Source: Saksenaea vasiformis B4078
Taxonomy: Eukaryota; Mucoromycota; Mucoromycetes; Mucorales; Saksenaeaceae
Direction of reading: 5' to 3'
Length of the DNA: 64,000 nucleotides
Assembly: GCA_000697055.1 (NCBI GenBank)
Contig: JNDT01001818.1
Coordinates: 248,001 to 312,000, forward strand
Shown here: in pieces, positions 22,656 through 35,054 of the stretch
Layout of the letters: the number at the start of each line of letters is the position of its first letter
How positions within the stretch are numbered: position 1 is the first letter of the stretch
The notes under the pieces: model-generated
Seen by the model: the letters and a program-made list of their open reading frames with translations, nothing else
Databases searched by the model: none
Told to the model about the DNA's origin: nothing
Made by a program: the position numbers and the translations under genes

Positions 22656-24056
22656 TAAATAAAAAAGCATATGTGTACAAATAAAGTAAATTTTAAAAAA
22701 AATCGCGTGAAAAGTCAGATGTTCAGCGGCTTGCTGAGTATGCTGGTTTGATTGCAACCGCCATAAGAAAAGCATGTGCTTTCCCTCTTGCATGTTACTA
22801 TGCTGTGTTCTAGAATAGAAAAATGGCTGATGCTGGTTCTCTCCTTTGCACACTTAGCATGGTGGGCCGCAATGAATTCATAGGCCTACCCTCCTGAGTG
22901 TTAGCTCAACGAAACTTCCACGCAGGTTCCACGTATAGTAAATTCACGATCTAGGCGTACGCCATAGAGGCGAGTTACTTCCATGGATATATGGTTTCAG
23001 CGATGTCCAGGTTTCACTAAGAGAGCCCATCATAGCACAGCATTTATATCGTTCTTGAAAAAAAAAAATGTTGGCAAATTTTACAAACGATAACACTGGT
23101 GCCGCAAATCTGCAGGTCCCTCATTCGTGCCGCACACACTGTTGTCAGTATCAACGTCATGCGCCAGTGATGAACTCCACATGCGCTTCGTAATAAAGTT
23201 CGAGACGGAATAAACTAAGAAATTAGCCATGACTTCAAGTCCCCTGGATGTTGTTTATCAATTCGTTGCGCCATTTTGATTAGATTAGATCGAGACCTAG
23301 ATTTTCCATTGGAATAGGAATTTAGCACTTTGGACATATATGTCTAACGGTTTGGGAATGGCATTATGATCTACACATGGGTTGAAGTGGTTAGTCATAC
23401 TCTGTAAGGTCAATACATCATCAGCACTATCATAGTGGATTTTGATGATGAGGAGCCATCAAGGAGGCAGAAAAGTATACACAATCAATGAGATTTCATT
23501 TTATTTCAATGGTTCATTTTATTAATTCCTTGGTAAAGAAGAGTCTCGTCTCAATTGCTCTAAAATTAACTTGCATTTACCACAGGATTAAGGCGTTTCA
23601 CAAGTTATGCTTTAACTTTCAAAAATGGCTGTCAACGTGGATTGCAATGATAAAAACGGTTACCCATCACACATGTCAGTAAAAGGGTACCATGCGTTAA
23701 TGTGGGATAGCCAAAGGACAAGTTCACCAGATTGTTTTTATTATTACTAGCTTGCTGCAGAGCTGTTTGCAAGATGAAGGTGGGCACATAGTAGTAGTAG
23801 TAGTAGTAATAGTAGTAGTAGAAACTTGAACCAGTCAAAGAAAATCAAGCGGTTTTTTCTTTCTTTTCCAGAATGCAATTGGATTGAAAAGTCCGATATA
23901 CTTTCGAGATAGGGTCAGCAGACTGTCGGAAACAAAGGTCATTGGTTCCTTACAAATTCCAATCCCTAATGGAAAGTAATGTGATGCAAGATACAGACGA
24001 TGGACTATAAATATTGCTATCTTTCACAAGTTACAGGGGGAAAACGCAATTAAATT
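22656..24056. other. Intergenic, 1.4 kb, with a TAG microsatellite
   Basis: No recognised gene. A (TAG)n repeat of about 11 units with one interruption lies at 23789-23821. Small open frames have no support. Confidence 0.55.
23789..23821. repeat. (TAG)n microsatellite
   Basis: About eleven trinucleotide units with one TAA variant, in non-coding sequence. Confidence 0.9.
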
Positions 24057-24699
24057 ATGACCATGACCGCCACCATCCCATTACTGAAACAACAGCAGAA
24101 AAACTCAACTTCTCCAGCACAGCATCCTTGTTCAAGGTCCCGTAACGATGTTCGACGACTGCCACGCATCCTCATCGGTTAGTTGCGGGAACAACTTTAC
24201 CTTGGATACCAACCTTAATCTCCTTTTTTTGATAGATTTCATCGCTTTAACTTTGTGCGATTTATTGCAGATCCGCCCTCTACGAGCTGACGAAGAGCGA
24301 CGGGCGCCTGCATTAATCTACTTTATCGAACGTGTTACAGTCGAAGCACGAATTTCTTGCCACATCGCTGTCGTTGCATTGATTTATATTGAACGATGCA
24401 AACAAGCATTACCAAAACATGCCAGAGGCGATCAAGACACAGCACATCGGATTTTTATAGCAGCATTACTACTGGCCTCCAAGTTCTTACATGGCACTAG
24501 TTGGGGCCATCAACAGGATGAAGATGAACCTTGCTGGTTAACGAATGAGAAGATCGCTCGCATATGCCTAATGTACTCTCTCAAAGAGATCCAACAGTTT
24601 GAGCGAAGCCTATTGCATCTAATACAGTACCGATGCTGGGTCGAACCATCCGATGTTCAGACCTATCTCTTACAACATCGGCAAGACCTCATGCTGTGA
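24057..24699 (+). CDS. Cyclin of the Pho80/Pcl type
   Basis: Exons 24057-24177 and 24236-24699 give 194 aa. The cyclin box covers about residues 55-180: 'RPLRADEERRAPALIYFIERV', 'ALIYIERC', then 'AHRIFIAALLLASKFLHG', the typical Pho80/Pcl signature in which HR-F and ASK-F follow the helix-1 region. These cyclins bind Pho85-type kinases and link the cell cycle, phosphate state and polarity. The protein is short and has a Gln/Ser-rich N-terminus of about 40 residues. The exon 1 to exon 2 join (phase 1, 58-nt intron) is the only one that keeps the frame; the acceptor at 24270 would break it. The specific subfamily is not known. Confidence 0.8.
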
Positions 24700-25309
24700 A
24701 ACCTTTTCCATCCCCCAGTTTGTCTATTTTGTATCTAGTATAGAAACTTACTTTGTACATATCTCACATGTATATATTGCTCTATCTATATGTTTGCTCT
24801 CACACTCTTTCTTTACTTTTAATTCATTAAACTATACTCTGGATTTTTCTATTGAACTGGGGAATACCCTCATCGTGTGATCATGCTATCGGTCTCACGT
24901 TTCATCAGTCTGCCTCTAAACTGATAAGACACCTTACATGGTTTAAGATCAACCTGTCATTCACATGGACTGTTGCACATACGCGTGGCTTTGTCTATCG
25001 TCAAAAATGGGAAAAGCCAGCACCTGTTTTAATCAATTTTTTGTTGGCGGTTGCCGCCTAAATTTCTCGGCATCCCTCACCGTTTAGTGTCACTCGCTGC
25101 GGCGGTGATCTTCCCTGCTTCCTTCCTATAAGTACGGAATGAGCATGTTTCACATGACGATGACAAAGCATCATCTATGCTCGCCATGATGAACACTATG
25201 TGAATCGTGCATGGTTTGACATGAGCTTCATGTAGACACATTAAAAAGCAGGAAAAATAGACAGTTTACAGAGTATGGCAAAATCTGAAGCATTAAATTC
25301 AGGATACTA
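24700..25309. other. Intergenic, nothing recognised
   Basis: About 600 bp downstream of the cyclin gene, T-rich at first and without a supported gene. Confidence 0.5.
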
Positions 25310-26319
25310 TTGCCGAGAGACAGCCGACAAAGCGCAGCGAAAGAGATGGTTACAGAAAAAGACAGGCAAACATCGACAAGTGCCGATATCCAACGACCTG
25401 AAGAGCCAATCGATTTTGCCATCGAAACCCTTGATGGAGCGAGCTTTCATGCACGCATGATGAATTGCTCTTGCAAAGGAGAACCACCAAATGTCTCAGG
25501 CCTAGATCAGCGGATGGATAGGATGACTATCATTGCCGTAATCCATGCGCAAGGCGTTATCAGCATGACTTTGGAGAAGGGCTGTCAGAAGCTGTGGCAA
25601 CTAGCTTATTGGATACAAGAAATTAGACCATCCCCTTGAACTCGGCTGATTTGGATTATTTGATAATGGATAGCAACTTCTATTCATACTATCAATCGAT
25701 ATGCCTTCATTAACAGACGTGATCTTCAATCTTTCCATTGAACACCTTATTCAAACTGAATCCAAGGAGAGGACGCTGAGCAAAAAGCGAAGATACATGG
25801 CCCCTTTAGCCAGTCAGCTAAAGTGCGAGCGTCTGTGTGCTGAATTAAGGACCTATACAATTGCATCAAGCAAGTCGGCTGTCTATAGGAATACGTCAAT
25901 GAGCGGGTCAACGAGAAACACGATCTGCTGTATCTATTTCATTAGATCGCAATTTCTTTATTTACCACGGGCAACCTAGTCTTTTTTTTTCTTTTTTTTT
26001 TCGCCAATGAAAATAATATAAACAATCCTGATATCCTGCACAGAGTATAGATTAATATCGGTATGTATCCCTTCTTTCCGTTACCTGGAGCTGAACAGTT
26101 TGTGGATATTGATGAACTTCCCATTGATCTATTTTGGATGAGTGGAGCTCGTGTGCTCAATGTCGATTCTATTCATTGCATGTTTTTCTTTTGCAACGTT
26201 CCGTGTTGTTTTTTTCTTTTTCGAAAGTAGACGATCGGTCATTTCCTTTGCTGGCGGAATATTCACAAGCGTTAGAATTGCCATTTTTGACCGATAGTAC
26301 TGTAGAACTAAACATCTGA
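25310..26319 (+). CDS. Unresolved multi-exon gene of unknown function
   Basis: Four stretches on the plus strand look coding by composition but I could not join them with certainty: 25310-25639, about 25700-25870 ('SKKRRYMAPLASQLKCERL', charged and helical), 25888-25945 ('EYVNERVNEKHDLLYLFH'), then after a long poly-T tract about 26060-26180 ('VDIDELPIDLFWMSGARV') and a last exon ending at 26319 ('FPLLAEYSQALELPF'). Acceptors such as TATAG before 25888 and AAAGTAG before the last exon exist, but the donors are unclear. I do not recognise the family. It could be one gene or two. The start is not determined. Confidence 0.35.
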
Positions 26320-27149
26320 TCGTTTTCACCTATGTGTAACGGTCCAACCGCAAAATAAATATAAAAAAAAAAGAGCACGATCGTTTGATTTGGAGGAAAG
26401 GCCCTATCTAGCACGTTTTTCTATTTGTACCGAATTCACTTTAAATAGAAATCGGCGTAGGTCGGAGGATGTGACCCCATAAATGAAGCATGCAACATTC
26501 ACAGTCCAAATAAACCAGTTCTAATCTTCAGAGATCATCTGTTTTCACCACTTAGGTCGTGCAAGGAAAACTTTGTTGCGATGTGTCACCCCATACGACA
26601 AGGATGGAGTCCAGTGATTTACCTTTGTCTGCCGTTATGATTAAACTTGCTTGTTGCAGGTCATTAAAGACATAAGCCGCAGTTCTTTACAAAACAAGAA
26701 ATTGTACAGTGTAAATCATGTGTGTTTTACTATCCAAACCCTTTTCCCATCCCAGACGATTGGTCAATCGGTTCTCCACCAGTAGGAGATTTTTAGGAGA
26801 TTAATAGGAGGGAGAATTGCCACGTCGTTTCATTGGTTATGGCGACTCCGTGCGACACAGCACGCGGGTTTGTCTGCGAATGATTGATCTCCGTCCTTAT
26901 GCTGATTTTGTCTTCCGTGTGTCTCCTCATAATAGAATGAAGAGGAGTTTACAGCAAACAGATCACTTTGACATAACAGGTAATACGCCGATTTGTTGTG
27001 TTCTGTAGTCCCCAAATACTACGCAGCAAAAGAATAAAAACAAGAACTTAGTGCTTCGGGACTTCAAAATCCTAGACCCTGTCTCTTCTTTTTTTCTATT
27101 TGCTCGCTGTGCCACCAATTTTTTTTTCTTCTTCTATCTCTTTTCCCCG
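26320..27149. other. Intergenic, promoter side of the MFS gene
   Basis: 830 bp with no supported gene. Pyrimidine-rich tracts precede the MFS start codon. Confidence 0.5.
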
Positions 27150-28640
27150 ATGTCGACTGACCAGCGAGCAACCGAGACTACGGGGTTGTTGGACAATGGT
27201 TCGGCAGAATTCCCCAATGTTCAGGCTGCTACTGCACAAGAGAAAGAATCGTGGAAAGACCTGAAGAACTATGTCAGACCATTGATCGCTGCCAATTTTA
27301 TGAGTATCGCCTGCGGCTTAAACGACGGCAATATGGGTGTAGTCATTCCACGGCTCAAGAACGCATATGAAGTCGACATACAGACTGTCTCTTTGCTTTT
27401 CCTATGCAATGCCATTGGGTTTTTAATATCTGCTGCTTCCAACGGTTATCTTGTCCATCGTTTCGGCCAACTTCACACGATCTATCTGGGTTCCGCTGGC
27501 TTGCTGGCGGTGTATTTATTGATGATGCAGGCTTTCTCCTTCCCCGTGATCGCCGGTCTTATGGTTCTTCAGGGCGCGGGAGTTGCTCTCTTGGATGCCG
27601 GCATGAATGTCTACACAGCCAATGTGCCACTTGCTACGATGATGTTGAACATTCTGCATGGTAAAGAAGAAAAAAGAATGCATAGATGATGGTAACTTAA
27701 GTTTCTACCATTTTTAGCAATTTATGGTGTCGGAGCAATGCTCAGTCCTCTGGTAAATTCAGTCCTACTGGCACATGAACTCTCCTGGGAATACATGTAT
27801 ATGTTTCTAGCCACCATTGCCTTTGCCAACTTGGCGCTTGTCATCGTTGGTTTCCGAAACATCAATGTGGATGGTGAAGAAGAAGAAGAAACAGTCCTGG
27901 ATAGTGAACAAGATACCCCGTGTACCCGGAAATCTTTCTCGAAACGGGATGCCATTTTCAATCGCATGACACTTCTTGGTGCAGCCTACATCTTGGTGTA
28001 CGTCGGTGTAGAGATCATCCTAGGTGGATGGGGTTATACGTATTTAACGGAAGGGCGACATGGCGACCCTATTGCAATGAACCATGTGATGTCTGGCTAC
28101 TGGGCCGGCCTTGCCGTGGGTCGGGTCGTTTTGGGCTACGTTGCGGGAAAATGTGGAGAAAAATCGACAATCACAGTTCTTACCGTCATGGCGGCCGCCC
28201 TTCTCGTTACTATATCGGCGACATCCAGTATCCTGGTGAATTCAGCTGGTAATGCATGACAAGTAAACAAAGCAAAAAAAGAAAATGGAACTTAAAAAGC
28301 TTCTTTTTTTCTTTCTTTCCAGGTTTCCTCTTGGGCGGGTTTGTGATCGGACCAATGTTCCCAACTACGATCTCGCTGGCATCCAAAATTTTACCACGAC
28401 AATGGCATGCAACCTCCATTGGCTTTATAGCAGCGTATGTTACTCTTTTATTTGACAGTAGAACGCGTTACTTACCTTTTCTTTCTTTTTAGGGTTGGTG
28501 CTAGCGGTGCTGCTGTCTTCCCGTTCGTTACAGGTCTCATTGCTGGCAAGCTCGGTATTTTATCGATGCCATTAGTGTGCCTGACCATGGCCATTACAAT
28601 GCAAATTATGTGGTCTTTTGTTCCTTCTTCGAAATCATAG
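27150..28640 (+). CDS. Major facilitator superfamily transporter (fucose-permease/BSC6-like)
   Basis: Exons 27150-27660, 27718-28248, 28323-28434 and 28493-28640 give 433 aa. The sequence has about eleven to twelve hydrophobic segments split by an acidic loop (about residues 230-250, a run of Glu). The first helix region 'NFMSIACGLNDGNMGVVIPRL' and 'GYWAGLAVGRVVLGYV' at the start of the second half are typical of the FHS/BSC6 group of fungal MFS proteins. The substrate is not known; relatives move sugars or remain uncharacterised. The N-terminus is hydrophilic (about 50 residues) with no signal peptide, as usual. The protein should sit in the plasma membrane or an internal membrane. Confidence 0.85.
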
Positions 28641-28823
28641 ATAGTTACCCTACTTAGATTTCCCCTAGTAAACCAAACCAAACTTTTCTTGATTCTATTG
28701 TGTGTGTGTGTGTGCGTGGCTGCTGGCGGTGTACCAAATTGTTCATACTCAACCCACCGCGCGCTGGGAGAGAAGAAAAAGGAAGAGGGGAATCTTGGAT
28801 TCGTTTTTTTTTTGTTGAATCGA

Positions 28824-29390
28824 ATGTTCCGATCGATCGTCGTTTCCTCCAGTCGCCTTTACTCTACAGGAACTACCGCTTCAGCACGACCAAGTACCCG
28901 TTTTCTTAAAGATTTCATGACTTCGAAAGAAAAAGGACCTGTCCAACTTGCCATTGAAAGCAAGGTAAGGTGAACGTAAAAGTCCAGACGGTTTTAAATT
29001 AAAGCATGCCCCGCAGCTGACCGAGGCATTAAATCCTTCCACGTTGGAAGCTGTGAATGAATCGCATTTGCATGCGCATCATGCTGCCATGAAGGGCAAT
29101 ACCAGCAAAGAGACGCATTTCCGGTATGTCCATAACATTGGACGTTGTTGGTTTCTAGCTCACTCTTTCATTTGTTATGCAGTGTCACGGTAGTTTCTGA
29201 GGAATTTGCGGGCAAGGTATGTTTGAGAAAAAACATGATGATACAATGATGCTCACTGGAAGTAATCATTTAGACAATGATGCAACGTCACCGCATGGTA
29301 TACAAGGTTCTAGGTGAAGAACTTCAACAAGGACTTCATGCTCTATCTCTTAAAACCAAAACTCAAGAAGAACTTTCAAAATCATCATAA
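28824..29390 (+). CDS. BolA family protein, BOLA1-like, mitochondrial
   Basis: Exons 28824-28964, 29017-29123, 29183-29216 and 29274-29390 give 132 aa. The N-terminus 'MFRSIVVSSSRLYSTG' is a typical mitochondrial presequence. The BolA fold follows: 'LTEALNPSTLEAVNES', then 'SHLHAHH', the strand 'ETHFRVTVVSEEFAGK' and the invariant helix 'QRHRMVYKVLGEEL', with the conserved His after QR. BolA1-type proteins work with monothiol glutaredoxin 5 in late steps of mitochondrial iron-sulfur protein assembly. Exon 3 is only 34 nt. The gene starts 184 bp after the MFS gene stops, on the same strand. Confidence 0.9.
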
Positions 29391-29463
29391 TGCAATAAAC
29401 CTATGTTATTGAGAAAAATCTACTTTTTCTAAATATAAAAAAAAGAAAAGAGGAGGAACACGT

Positions 29464-31717
29464 TTAATCCACCTTGATGCTGGCAAAGATCTTCTGCAAG
29501 AAATACAAGCAGGCAAGATAGCCAACAGCACCTAAGATTACATCGTTAGTGATGAGTTAAACATACTACCAGGTTTTTTTCTCTCTCTTTTAGTACCTGT
29601 TAAGACGGATGTGATGAGACTAATAATGGCAGAATATCCAAAATAGAGCATGGTGCTTGTGAAGTTGCTGATATCTAGTTTGGTAAAGTAGTAGAGAGCA
29701 GAGTACAAGAAAACGTAAAGACCAGTGGCACCAGAGGTCAGGAACGAGCGCCATGACCAGTGGTAGTCTTCATTGCACAGGTGGAAGTAACACATCAAGA
29801 TGGCCACCTGCGAGCAAGTCAACATCAAGACGAGGAAGACGAGGAAGAGGAAGCCGATGCCATAATAAATACGGTGGAACCAGATGCTGTTCATGACGAA
29901 GTACAGTTCAATAAAGATAGCACCAAATGGCAAGATACCACCCATCAAGATCGAAGGGATGCTACGGAGGTACAATGGCTGATCAGGGATTTGACGAGGG
30001 ATTTGGTTGGTGCGCACGGGATGTTCAATGCGCTGCTTGCGGAAGCCGAAATAGGCACCCACAACAGTGAGTGGGAACGAAATTAGGCCCCACATACCCA
30101 AAATAGCGACCATCGTTCCAAATGGAACAGCGCCCGAGGATCGCAGACCGATCAAGAAAAAGTTGAGAGCGAACAATGCACCCAAAATAGTACTAGGGAA
30201 ATCATACATGTTAAAAAAAATGACCCAATCGCGTCGTTCCACCTCGATAGCTTACCCGGGGAATAAGGTTGCAGTGAGCATCATGTTTGTCTTCCAAGCC
30301 TCACCACCATTCATCTTGTAAATACGTGCAGACACATATCCAGAAATGCAGCTGAACACCATGAAGAAGATCACCATGACAGTGGCAAGAGCACCACGGT
30401 TAGAAGGAGAAAGGAAACCAAGAACGGCAAACACTACATTATTTTTTTTCATGTCAGCCACTTCTTTTTTTTTTGTTTTTGTTTCTGATTTGACTAACCC
30501 AATGTCAAGCCGACCATAGCAATGAGCTGGGCACCGCTGCCAACGAGCACCGACAGAAGCATCGAGCGGACGGGAGGGCGGAACACATCTCCGTGAACCA
30601 ATTTCCACCCGTAATCCTCCTGTACATCTTCCTGTAAAATGACATGAAACATTAGCATATCATTCTTCGTTGCAAGGAGAAGGTTTTTTTTTCTTTTTTT
30701 TTTACCTGAGCATCCACGGCATTGTAGCGCGAAATATCCTTGTGAAGAGCACGGAGCAAAATCATGGCTACCATACCAGTAAGGAAAAGGACGATCACGA
30801 CAGAGTTAACCAGAGAGAACCAGTGAATCGAAGGATCACGGATGCGAAGATAATTATCCCAACGCGTTGAGAAGGGAGTTTCTGAGTGCTACGATAAAAA
30901 TGAATCTTTCTTGTATGGTTTTTTTTTGTCTATCGGGTATGCTTACCACCCATTTGACATCATAGGTATACACGACTTTATCGCCTGCTTTCAGTTGGAA
31001 GGCTTTGTTTTCATTGCTGCATAGTGGTTGTTTGGCTTCATTCAACTTTGTATCTTTGCTGGTTGGTCGTACAACGACGCCAACGACGCGATATTTGCCT
31101 TCTGGGCGACGCTCGTGGTAGTAGATCTTGATCTCATAATGTGTGTTGAGGGCTGTGATGCCACCGATCTGGAAACCCATCTTGAAACCGATGTTGTACT
31201 CAACTTCGTCCTTTGAGCTATCCCCAGTAACTTGAGCTGCAGGCAGTCCATCTACTACCCAGTTGAAGGCGTAGCCATCGGCAATACGCTGGTTGATAAA
31301 TCCAGCATTTTCCTTCGTGATAGGGTCGCTGACACATAGGAGTTTACAGCCGCCTCCCTCTTCCAACATTTTCAACTAATAAGGCATGGTTTAAACATAG
31401 CTGGTCTACCAGAGCTTTGTCTACTGTACCTCGAAAGGCGAGTTAAAGATACGATCACCAAACAGGATGCTACCCAAACTCTCTGGTTGCTTAACAGGTC
31501 CTCCCTCAGGAACACAGAACTGGAAGCGTGGATCATAATAGTCGTATGAGATCACGGACTTGAGCTGTACATTGGATGGGGTGAGTGTATTGACGAAGAC
31601 AGGTACAGTGTCGCCCTTGGCATAGTCTTGTGGCGCGACGCCAGGCAAGTAGAAGGCCGCACTAAAATGAAAAAGAAGGCCTAAAAGAACAAACAATGTT
31701 GTTCCACCTTTCGACAT
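29464..31717 (-). CDS. Transmembrane 9 superfamily protein (nonaspanin, EMP70/TMN type)
   Basis: Seven exons on the minus strand (31717-31430, 31375-30947, 30888-30706, 30631-30499, 30433-30256, 30192-29597, 29531-29464) give 624 aa. A signal peptide comes first (M at 31717, hydrophobic core '[20 protein letters not shown]'). A lumenal domain of about 250 residues follows, and then nine membrane segments, starting with '[19 protein letters not shown]'. '[11 protein letters not shown]' and the 'FRPP' loop are family blocks. The protein ends in K-V-D, matching the K-x-D/E signal that keeps nonaspanins in the Golgi. Nonaspanins help membrane protein sorting, adhesion and metal balance. An earlier in-frame ATG at 31783 would hide the signal peptide, so I prefer 31717. 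Confidence 0.93.
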
Positions 31718-32754
31718 GATGGAGCGTAAGAAGCAAGATGAGAAAGCGGTACCTCTGGGTAGAGAGTTGGCTTTTAATGGCACGTGATGTGTTTAAAAAA
31801 ATTGTGTGTATGACGTGCTGCTTATGAATGCCAAGCACGCTTGGCTGTGCGTCGCCAAACCAATCCATAGGGCATTCAATCGTTTGAAGTGAAAAACTCG
31901 CCATGACCATTCTATAGCTATAGTCCTTAAGAAATTCGAAGGGACCGTTTGAACTAATCTATTACTCTTAGTGGGAAAACATGCCGTAGTGGTTTGTCTT
32001 CTACTTTCATCGGCAGCAAGGAGCTCTCTTATTCAATTTGAAATTTTGCGTTGCTAAGAAACAAACATGGCAGATCAAAACTGTATCCGAGGTTTGATTG
32101 AACTTGATCTTATTGTTGGGTTCAATTTGTTACTCGCCTAACGATTTGAATCATGCTGAGAATGAATTTGTACCACGAACGTAGAAGGGATTTTGCCAAC
32201 TACTTGATTATTGAACCCGAGAGATGTCTCAGGAGAACATTAAAACTGATCTACGCTATTTGGTTTGATTCATGGTAAACGAAAAATGAAATGGTTTCAG
32301 CTGGATCAGATTAAGCCTTTGGAAACAAACTGACACGATAACTGGTTCCTGACGGCATGAACAGATCTTCTTAAAGAAGAAATCGGTTGACACTCAAAAG
32401 TGTAACGATTCTCCTTGGTCTGCACACAGTAAAGCTTATACGTATGCGTGGCACAAATAAAGTGGGGTTTGGAGTGTTAAGCATTGAAAGCAGCAGTTTT
32501 TGTCTATGCACGTGACGTGCAATTTCTTGAAGACATGGTTCTCTCTTTCGGCGGGCACCTACGATTCGTTCCTGATCTCATATTCCTTCGTTATAAAAAC
32601 GTTTCACCAACGTTAGCGAACTTTTTAGAAAGATCGCCACGAGCCAGTTTGTTTATTACGAGATCAAAGGACGCTCTTAAAAAAGTCCTTCCTTTTTTTT
32701 TTTTTTATAAAAGCAACAACACGTAGTAGCTCATCGATCGGGTGACAGACAAAA
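31718..32754. other. Intergenic, divergent promoters
   Basis: About 1 kb between the divergent nonaspanin and BRCT genes. A plus-strand frame at 32484-32726 has no support and ends in a poly-T tract. No gene is recognised. Confidence 0.5.
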
Positions 32755-35054
32755 ATGCGTCAATCGTCCCTTACTTCTTTCGTTAAAAAATCAGCATCAA
32801 CTTCCCATCCGTCTTCAACAACTTCCTCTGTAGTTATTCCATCGAATTCCCAAAGTACTCGTCCCCCTCCTTCATTTAGTACAACCACCTCGACGGACCG
32901 TAGCCAGATCTTAAGGGGCGTTGTTGCTTGTCTTGACATTAGGTACAGCGACAAAACATACCTTCTTTCCTCACTTCTGCCTACTAACATGCGTCCAGGA
33001 CAGAAGATGGAGATGATGTTTCGCAGAATTTCGAGCGAGCGCTACAATCCATGGGAGCAAAGGTAGAGTTAAACCTTTTCCTTATAACCTCCCCACTGAA
33101 CCGTTTTTCCTCCCTCTCGTCTCTCCTTTTAGACCCGAAAGACATTTTCGGGTAAATATATCAACAGATTCCTATAGACAAAGCAATAGAATCTAAATAA
33201 TAATAACTCTTATCAGATTCTATAACGCATTTCATTTTCAAGAACGGTTCACCCACTACATTACGGAAAGCTCGGAGTAAAAACATCAACGTTGTGAACT
33301 TATTATGGGTTAGCAGGTAAGAAATGTGGGAAGAAAAAAAAAGATGATGACTGTTTAATTGCTTTGGTTACAGATGCAAACGTGAAGGCAAACGTCTTGC
33401 AGAAGAAGATTTTACTATTGATACCCCACCAAGTGTGATTGTTTCTGGAAAACGTAGGAGAAGATCAATGGAACCAGGAAAAGTGAAAGCATTAGTACTG
33501 AATGGCGAGGAGAAGACACAAGGTAAAAGAAAAAAGAAAAAAGAAAAGCGTAGTCTTTGGATGGGACTTACGCATGATTAGCAGAATCAGGAGACGTTTC
33601 GAATAAACAATCGGATGGAGACGAGCGTCGCAAATCGCATGGTATCCCGCGTACTATTCCTATTTCAAACGAGACTCGTCGCGCTTCAGAACCAAGACAT
33701 AGACCATTATACACGCGCGAATCGTTGGGTGGAAAAGGAGGAGCGCGTGATCCTTCACGGATGAAAATACATTCGGTTTGGAAGACGGCAGAAGAAAAAG
33801 ATGATAGAAACGCCTCTGGACAGGCAGTAAAATCATTAGACGAACTTGATCTTCTAGAAGAGGACCAAGCGATGACAGAAACGAAACCGAAACCTCCGAG
33901 ATCGGAAGAATCCATCCTCAAAGCATATGCGGAATCCCTGGATAGGCGAAATAAAGCGATGGATCTGGAATGTCAAACGCAGCACGAAGATATTGCGCCA
34001 GAACCGAGTCGCGAAATCAAAGAACAAATTAAAGCCGATTTCTTTATTGAAAAGGTAGATACACCCAAACCATCGCGTCTTTCAGGGAGCGCGTCGACCC
34101 TGCCGCCTCTCAAGCGCAAACGACGATCACTGGGTGGCTCGTCACGATTGAGTTTGAGTGGCGCGGAGGAAAGACAATCCCTATCGATACCAGTTCATGC
34201 ACCGGGCTCCTTATCACCCACGCCCTCTTCGCGACGTTCCGAGACCCGTAAACTGTCTTCGCGTGTGAAAAAGGAGAATGCCGCGGTTGGAAAACGACCA
34301 ACCATTGTCATGACAAGTGTTGAAGTGAAAGAACGAGCACAATGTCTCGAAATTATCCAACGCTTAGGTCAATTCGAAGTTGTGGACGCGTAAGTTGGCT
34401 AAGGAAATCGGAGATGTAAAATCAATTAATGATGGCTGTTTAGTGTCGATGATCGAACGACGCACGTTATTGGTAAGTTCAAAGAGAGGGAGAAGTATCA
34501 CCTTTCTCACACGGTACTTGTTGTTCAGTGGGACGTAACCGACGGACAACCTCGGTTATGTTTGGACTTCTGCAAGGCGCATGGCTTGTCAAACTCGAAT
34601 GGTTAGTCTTATTTGTGAAAGCATGAAACGCGGGTTGAATGATACGTTGCATTTTAGGGTTTTGGATAGCGGTAAGCTTGGGAAATATCAGAATGAGGAA
34701 GGCTACACAACGACGGAATGGTTCCCGAGACAATTGGCCGCACGCAGAGGCGAGACATGGTTCCCGTCCAATGTCAGCATATGCGTTGCCTCTGCTTACA
34801 AAGACCAATCGCTAATTGAACAGCTCTTACATAAAGCGGGCGCCCAAGTGGTTCATGCGGTGGAAAAGGCGGACATTATTATTAGTAAAGAACCGATGAC
34901 GTCTGACAGAATTGTGGTCAATGAAAACTGGCTATTCCATTCCATCAGCGAATGGCGATGTAAGTCATAGAATAGAGAAAACAAACGCCATTTACTAAGC
35001 TTGCTCTTCATAGATCTCTCCACGGCCAAATACGACATGAGAGCGAGGTCCTGA
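32755..35054 (+). CDS. Triple-BRCT protein, microcephalin (MCPH1)-like
   Basis: Ten exons (32755-32942, 32999-33062, 33133-33151, 33217-33316, 33374-33522, 33585-34389, 34444-34472, 34529-34601, 34658-34959, 35014-35054) give 589 aa. BRCT 1 lies at about residues 55-145 ('ILRGVVACLDIR', 'ITHFIFKNG', 'INVVNLLWVSRC'). A long charged linker with basic clusters ('LKRKRRS') follows. BRCT 2 (about 412-490: 'TTHVIVGRNRRT', 'LLQGAWLVKLEWV') and BRCT 3 (about 505-589) form a C-terminal pair. One N-terminal BRCT plus a C-terminal pair is the microcephalin layout, and 'THV..G..RRT..V..G...G.W' matches its second domain. A role in DNA-damage signalling by binding phosphorylated partners is inferred. Exon 3 is only 19 nt. 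Confidence 0.8.

Noticed and set aside
21837..22853. Long minus-strand frames opposite RPL8 and its 3' end
   Set aside because: They are shadows caused by the strong codon bias of RPL8; the plus-strand protein is unmistakable.
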